A stretch of DNA of 8,734 nt from an uncultured Alphaproteobacteria bacterium (GTDB lineage Bacteria > Pseudomonadota > Alphaproteobacteria > Micavibrionales > Micavibrionaceae), in contig CAKTCH010000048.1 in the NCBI GenBank assembly GCA_934538895.1, forward strand, positions 1 to 8,734. Reading direction: 5' to 3'. Both the position numbers and the translations under genes were made by a program. The notes under the pieces were generated by a model, which worked only from the letters and a program-made list of their open reading frames with translations, was not told where the DNA came from and did no database searches. Of this stretch, positions 7,397-8,734 are shown piece after piece (the stretch's first letter is position 1; every line of letters starts with the position of its first letter).

Positions 7397-7762
7397 TCAG
7401 CCGGTCAGGATATCGATGATTTTCAATATTCTATCGCGTCCCGCGCGATCGCAACGCTGCTGCATTTTCAGGGCGCGTGTCATGATCGCCGGATGAATGT
7501 CGGGGGCGGGTGTCAGTGAAAAGCCGGACTCTTCAAGACCGCTGAAAAAATATTCATAAGGCACGTATAAATACTGACTCATCGCATAAAGGCGCGGTGC
7601 GGATAAGCCGCTTTTGCCTTTTTCATATTTTTGTATCTGCTGATAGGTGATGCCCAGCATATCGCCTAGTTCTTCCTGACTGACGCCGCGACTTTCCCGC
7701 AACAGGCGGATATTCCTGCCGATCAGCTGCTGTACCTTAAGTTCTGAATCCAGTGCCGTCAT
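7397..7762 (-). CDS. XRE-family transcriptional regulator
   Basis: DNA-binding regulator of 121 aa. A Cro/CI-type five-helix domain spans about residues 11-66; the helix-turn-helix is 'VSQEELGDMLGITYQQIQKYEKG' (27-49), followed by 'SGLSAPRLYAMSQYLYVPYEYFF', a style typical of small alphaproteobacterial XRE proteins. The C-terminal part (80-121) has no known sensor motif and ends in a likely helix 'RDRILKIIDILTG'. It is divergent from the S24-like gene across 93 AT-rich bp with two palindromes, the usual arrangement for autoregulation. The predicted transcription start falls on the start codon and no ribosome binding site is present, so it is probably leaderless. It lies 53 nt upstream of ccsBA on the same strand with no terminator seen, so read-through is possible. 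Whether it controls the Ccs genes is unknown. Confidence 0.88.
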   Translation of the reverse strand: MTALDSELKVQQLIGRNIRLLRESRGVSQEELGDMLGITYQQIQKYEKGKSGLSAPRLYAMSQYLYVPYEYFFSGLEESGFSLTPAPDIHPAIMTRALKMQQRCDRAGRDRILKIIDILTG

Positions 7763-7768
7763 GAAGGC

Positions 7769-7797
7769 AGGATATTTCTAAAATAGAAACATATCAA
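7769..7797 (-). promoter_or_regulatory. Sigma70-like promoter of the XRE gene
   Basis: On the minus strand: -35 TTGATA (7797-7792, 5 of 6 consensus), a 17-nt spacer, -10 TATCCT (7774-7769, 4 of 6). The expected start, about 7 nt downstream, is at or near 7762, the A of the XRE start codon. The spacer is almost wholly the 15-bp palindrome 7775-7789, so a bound repressor would block polymerase directly. Confidence 0.6.
7775..7789. promoter_or_regulatory. Operator palindrome 1 (TTTCTAAAATAGAAA)
   Basis: Half-sites TTTCTA and TAGAAA around AAA; perfect 6-bp arms, partly extended by flanking AT pairs. It sits between the -35 and -10 of the XRE promoter and differs from palindrome 2 at one of 15 positions. 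Likely bound by one or both divergent regulators (inference). Confidence 0.7.
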
Positions 7798-7805
7798 CTA
7801 TTAAT

Positions 7806-7820
7806 TTTCTAAATTAGAAA
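7806..7820. promoter_or_regulatory. Operator palindrome 2 (TTTCTAAATTAGAAA)
   Basis: Perfect 7-bp arms around a single A. Its centre is 31 bp from that of palindrome 1, about three helical turns, which places both sites on the same DNA face and allows cooperative binding. It lies 35 bp upstream of the S24-like start codon. Confidence 0.7.
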
Positions 7821-7822
7821 TA

Positions 7823-7849
7823 TATGATATTTAATATTGCCATGATAAT
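7823..7849 (+). promoter_or_regulatory. Candidate -10 elements for the S24-like gene
   Basis: Two -10 candidates match TATAAT at 5 of 6 positions. TATGAT (7823-7828) would put palindrome 2 inside its spacer, mirroring the XRE promoter, but its -35 is poor (ATTAAT at 7800-7805). GATAAT (7844-7849) would start transcription on ATG 7856, giving a leaderless message with palindrome 2 centred near -43, a typical activator position, also without a good -35. The sequence does not decide between them. Confidence 0.4.
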
Positions 7850-7855
7850 AAATTC

Positions 7856-8452
7856 ATGGATTCCCAATGGCTGAAAACGCAATTCGACCTGCATCCCGAG
7901 AAAAGCCGCGCCGATCTGGCGCGGGCGCTGGATCTCGATCCGCCCGCGATCAGCAAGATCCTGGCAGGCAGCCGCCAGATCAAAGCCCATGAATACGTAG
8001 CGATGCGCAGGTTTTTCGGCCTGCCGACCGACGGCGATCACGCTGTCGCCGCCAACACTTACCGGTTGCAGACCCTGCCGGATGGCATGGCGGAAAAGGG
8101 CAGGGCGGAAGACCGGGACTCGTGGATCATGCCCGCGCATCTGCTGGAAGCGCGCACGGCGGCGGCTCCTGATAAAATTCGTATTTTCACCATCCGCGAT
8201 AACAGCATGGAGCCTGATTTCGCCGTGGGTGCGCAGGTGCTGGTCGATCTTTCGGACAATACGCCTTCGCCGCCCGGTGTGTTTATCATGTCGGACGGGC
8301 TGGGTTATGTCCTGCGCCAGTGCGACATCGTTCCCGGTGAAAAACCCTTGCAGGTCAATGTGCAGGCGAAGAACGGCACGGCGTTTCGCCTGCCGCTGCA
8401 TAAGGCGCTTATCGTCGGGCGCGTGATCGCGCGTCTTGACTGGCTGAAGTGA
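7856..8452 (+). CDS. HTH regulator with degenerate S24/LexA-like C-terminal domain
   Basis: Transcription factor of 198 aa resembling CI/C2-type repressors. A short N-terminal helix-turn-helix lies in 'KSRADLARALDLDPPAISKILAG' (about 16-38). After a linker, an S24/LexA-like domain starts near residue 105: 'FTIRDNSMEPDFAVGAQVLVD' carries the nucleophile-type Ser117 in the SMEP motif, followed by 'PGVFIMSDGLGYVLRQCDIVPG'. Where family members have V-K-R with the catalytic lysine, this protein reads V152-L153-R154, and no clear Ala-Gly cleavage site is seen in the linker, so self-cleavage is probably lost and the domain may serve only for dimerisation. ATG 7856 lacks a ribosome binding site; an out-of-frame ATG lies at 7842. 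Divergent from the XRE gene over shared palindromes. No phage genes are nearby, so it may be a domesticated or native regulator. Targets unknown. Confidence 0.85.
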   Translation: MDSQWLKTQFDLHPEKSRADLARALDLDPPAISKILAGSRQIKAHEYVAMRRFFGLPTDGDHAVAANTYRLQTLPDGMAEKGRAEDRDSWIMPAHLLEARTAAAPDKIRIFTIRDNSMEPDFAVGAQVLVDLSDNTPSPPGVFIMSDGLGYVLRQCDIVPGEKPLQVNVQAKNGTAFRLPLHKALIVGRVIARLDWLK

Positions 8453-8455
8453 AGA

Positions 8456-8490
8456 AATGAAAAAGCAAAAGGCGCCGTAAACGGCGCCTT
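8456..8490. terminator. Bidirectional intrinsic terminator
   Basis: GGCGCCGT (8471-8478), loop AA, ACGGCGCC (8481-8488), with flanking AA/TT extending the stem to 10 bp. On the minus strand it is followed by TTTTGCTTTTT, a strong intrinsic terminator for rpmG; on the plus strand the T-tract after the S24-like gene is only TTCCT and weaker. Confidence 0.85.
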
Positions 8491-8516
8491 CCTGATGCGG
8501 TAACGGTATGAAACCG

Positions 8517-8723
8517 CTATTTCTTGTGCGGCGGCATTTTCTTTTCTTCGAAAACGACGTGTGCGCCGCGCTTGCCGGTTTCCGGGTTCGTAGCCCACGG
8601 ATCGAATTTTTTAATCTTCATTTTCTCCGTTTTCGTACGGGGGTTTTTCGTCGTGTAATAGCGGTAGCCCGTGCCTGCCGAGCTTTCCAGACGAATTTTC
8701 ATGGCCACGCTTTTCTTCGCCAT
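8517..8723 (-). CDS. rpmG: Ribosomal protein bL33, C-minus form
   Basis: Small protein of the 50S subunit near the E site. 68 aa. It starts 'MAKKSVAMKIRLESSAGTGYRYYTTKNPRTKTEKMKIKKFDP', matching the L33 core (K-I-R-L-x-S-x-A-x-T-G, Y-x-T-x-K-N-x-R, K-x-E-K, K-K-x-D-P). It has no cysteines, so it is the zinc-free form. Usual length is about 50-56 aa; the extra length is an insertion (about residues 43-54, 'WATNPETGKRGA') between the DP turn and the C-terminal 'HVVFEEKK', plus a short 'MPPHKK' tail. Only 11 nt lie upstream in the window, so its ribosome binding site and promoter cannot be judged. It is convergent with the S24-like gene and shares its terminator. Confidence 0.95.
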   Translation of the reverse strand: MAKKSVAMKIRLESSAGTGYRYYTTKNPRTKTEKMKIKKFDPWATNPETGKRGAHVVFEEKKMPPHKK

Positions 8724-8734
8724 AATGCTAAATC

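Noticed and set aside
7814..8401. 195-codon minus-strand open frame opposite the S24-like gene
   Set aside because: Antisense to a gene with clear HTH and S24-like motifs; no recognisable domain, and its start would lie inside the opposite coding region.
7856..8452. Remnant prophage immunity region
   Set aside because: The divergent regulators look phage-like, but no integrase, structural or lysis gene, or attachment site is visible, and housekeeping genes flank both sides.
8497..8517. GCGGT/ACCGC 5-bp hairpin overlapping the rpmG stop codon
   Set aside because: Short stem, long loop, no T-tract; the adjacent 8471-8488 hairpin explains termination better.

Overview
The window looks like a moderately GC-rich proteobacterial chromosome, most likely alphaproteobacterial. 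The clues are the style of the XRE regulator (an 'ITYQQIQKYEKG' recognition region), a cysteine-free ribosomal protein L33, and a GGGAGAGGG/GGGTGAGGG intergenic palindrome element. The taxonomic call is inference from protein style only. No tRNA, rRNA, CRISPR, transposase or phage structural gene was seen.

Layout. (1) 1-3269, plus strand: the 3' part of a MacB-type ABC exporter gene (its first ~20 codons lie outside the window), followed after 29 nt by a NodT/OprM-type outer-membrane lipoprotein. Together they form the inner- and outer-membrane parts of a tripartite efflux/secretion pump; the MacA-like adaptor would be expected just upstream. (2) 3361-3585, plus: an unrecognised 74-residue ORF with a good ribosome binding site. 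(3) 3586-3820: a convergent intergenic region filled by a large compound inverted repeat (23-bp perfect outer arms, 11-bp inner arms, an extra hairpin in the right arm). (4) 7343-3821, minus: a two-gene System II cytochrome c maturation unit, made of a fused ResB-CcsA heme lyase (983 aa) overlapping by 11 nt a membrane-anchored TlpA/ResA-type thioredoxin. (5) 7397-8452: two divergent regulators, a 121-aa XRE protein (minus) and a 198-aa HTH + S24-like protein (plus). They share a 93-bp AT-rich region carrying two nearly identical 15-bp palindromes whose centres are 31 bp apart. (6) 8517-8723, minus: ribosomal protein L33 (rpmG), separated from the S24-like gene by a bidirectional hairpin terminator.

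How the genes work together. The pump pair acts in the envelope. The Ccs pair should carry heme across the inner membrane, keep apocytochrome CXXCH cysteines reduced and attach the heme. The XRE gene lies 53 nt upstream of ccsBA in the same direction with no visible terminator between them, so regulator and maturation genes may be cotranscribed.

The most interesting part is the divergent control region. One palindrome exactly fills the -35/-10 spacer of a good minus-strand promoter whose predicted start coincides with the XRE start codon (probably leaderless). The other lies upstream of the S24-like gene. The S24-like protein keeps its serine motif but has leucine where the catalytic lysine should be, so this looks like a compact two-regulator switch that is probably not opened by self-cleavage.
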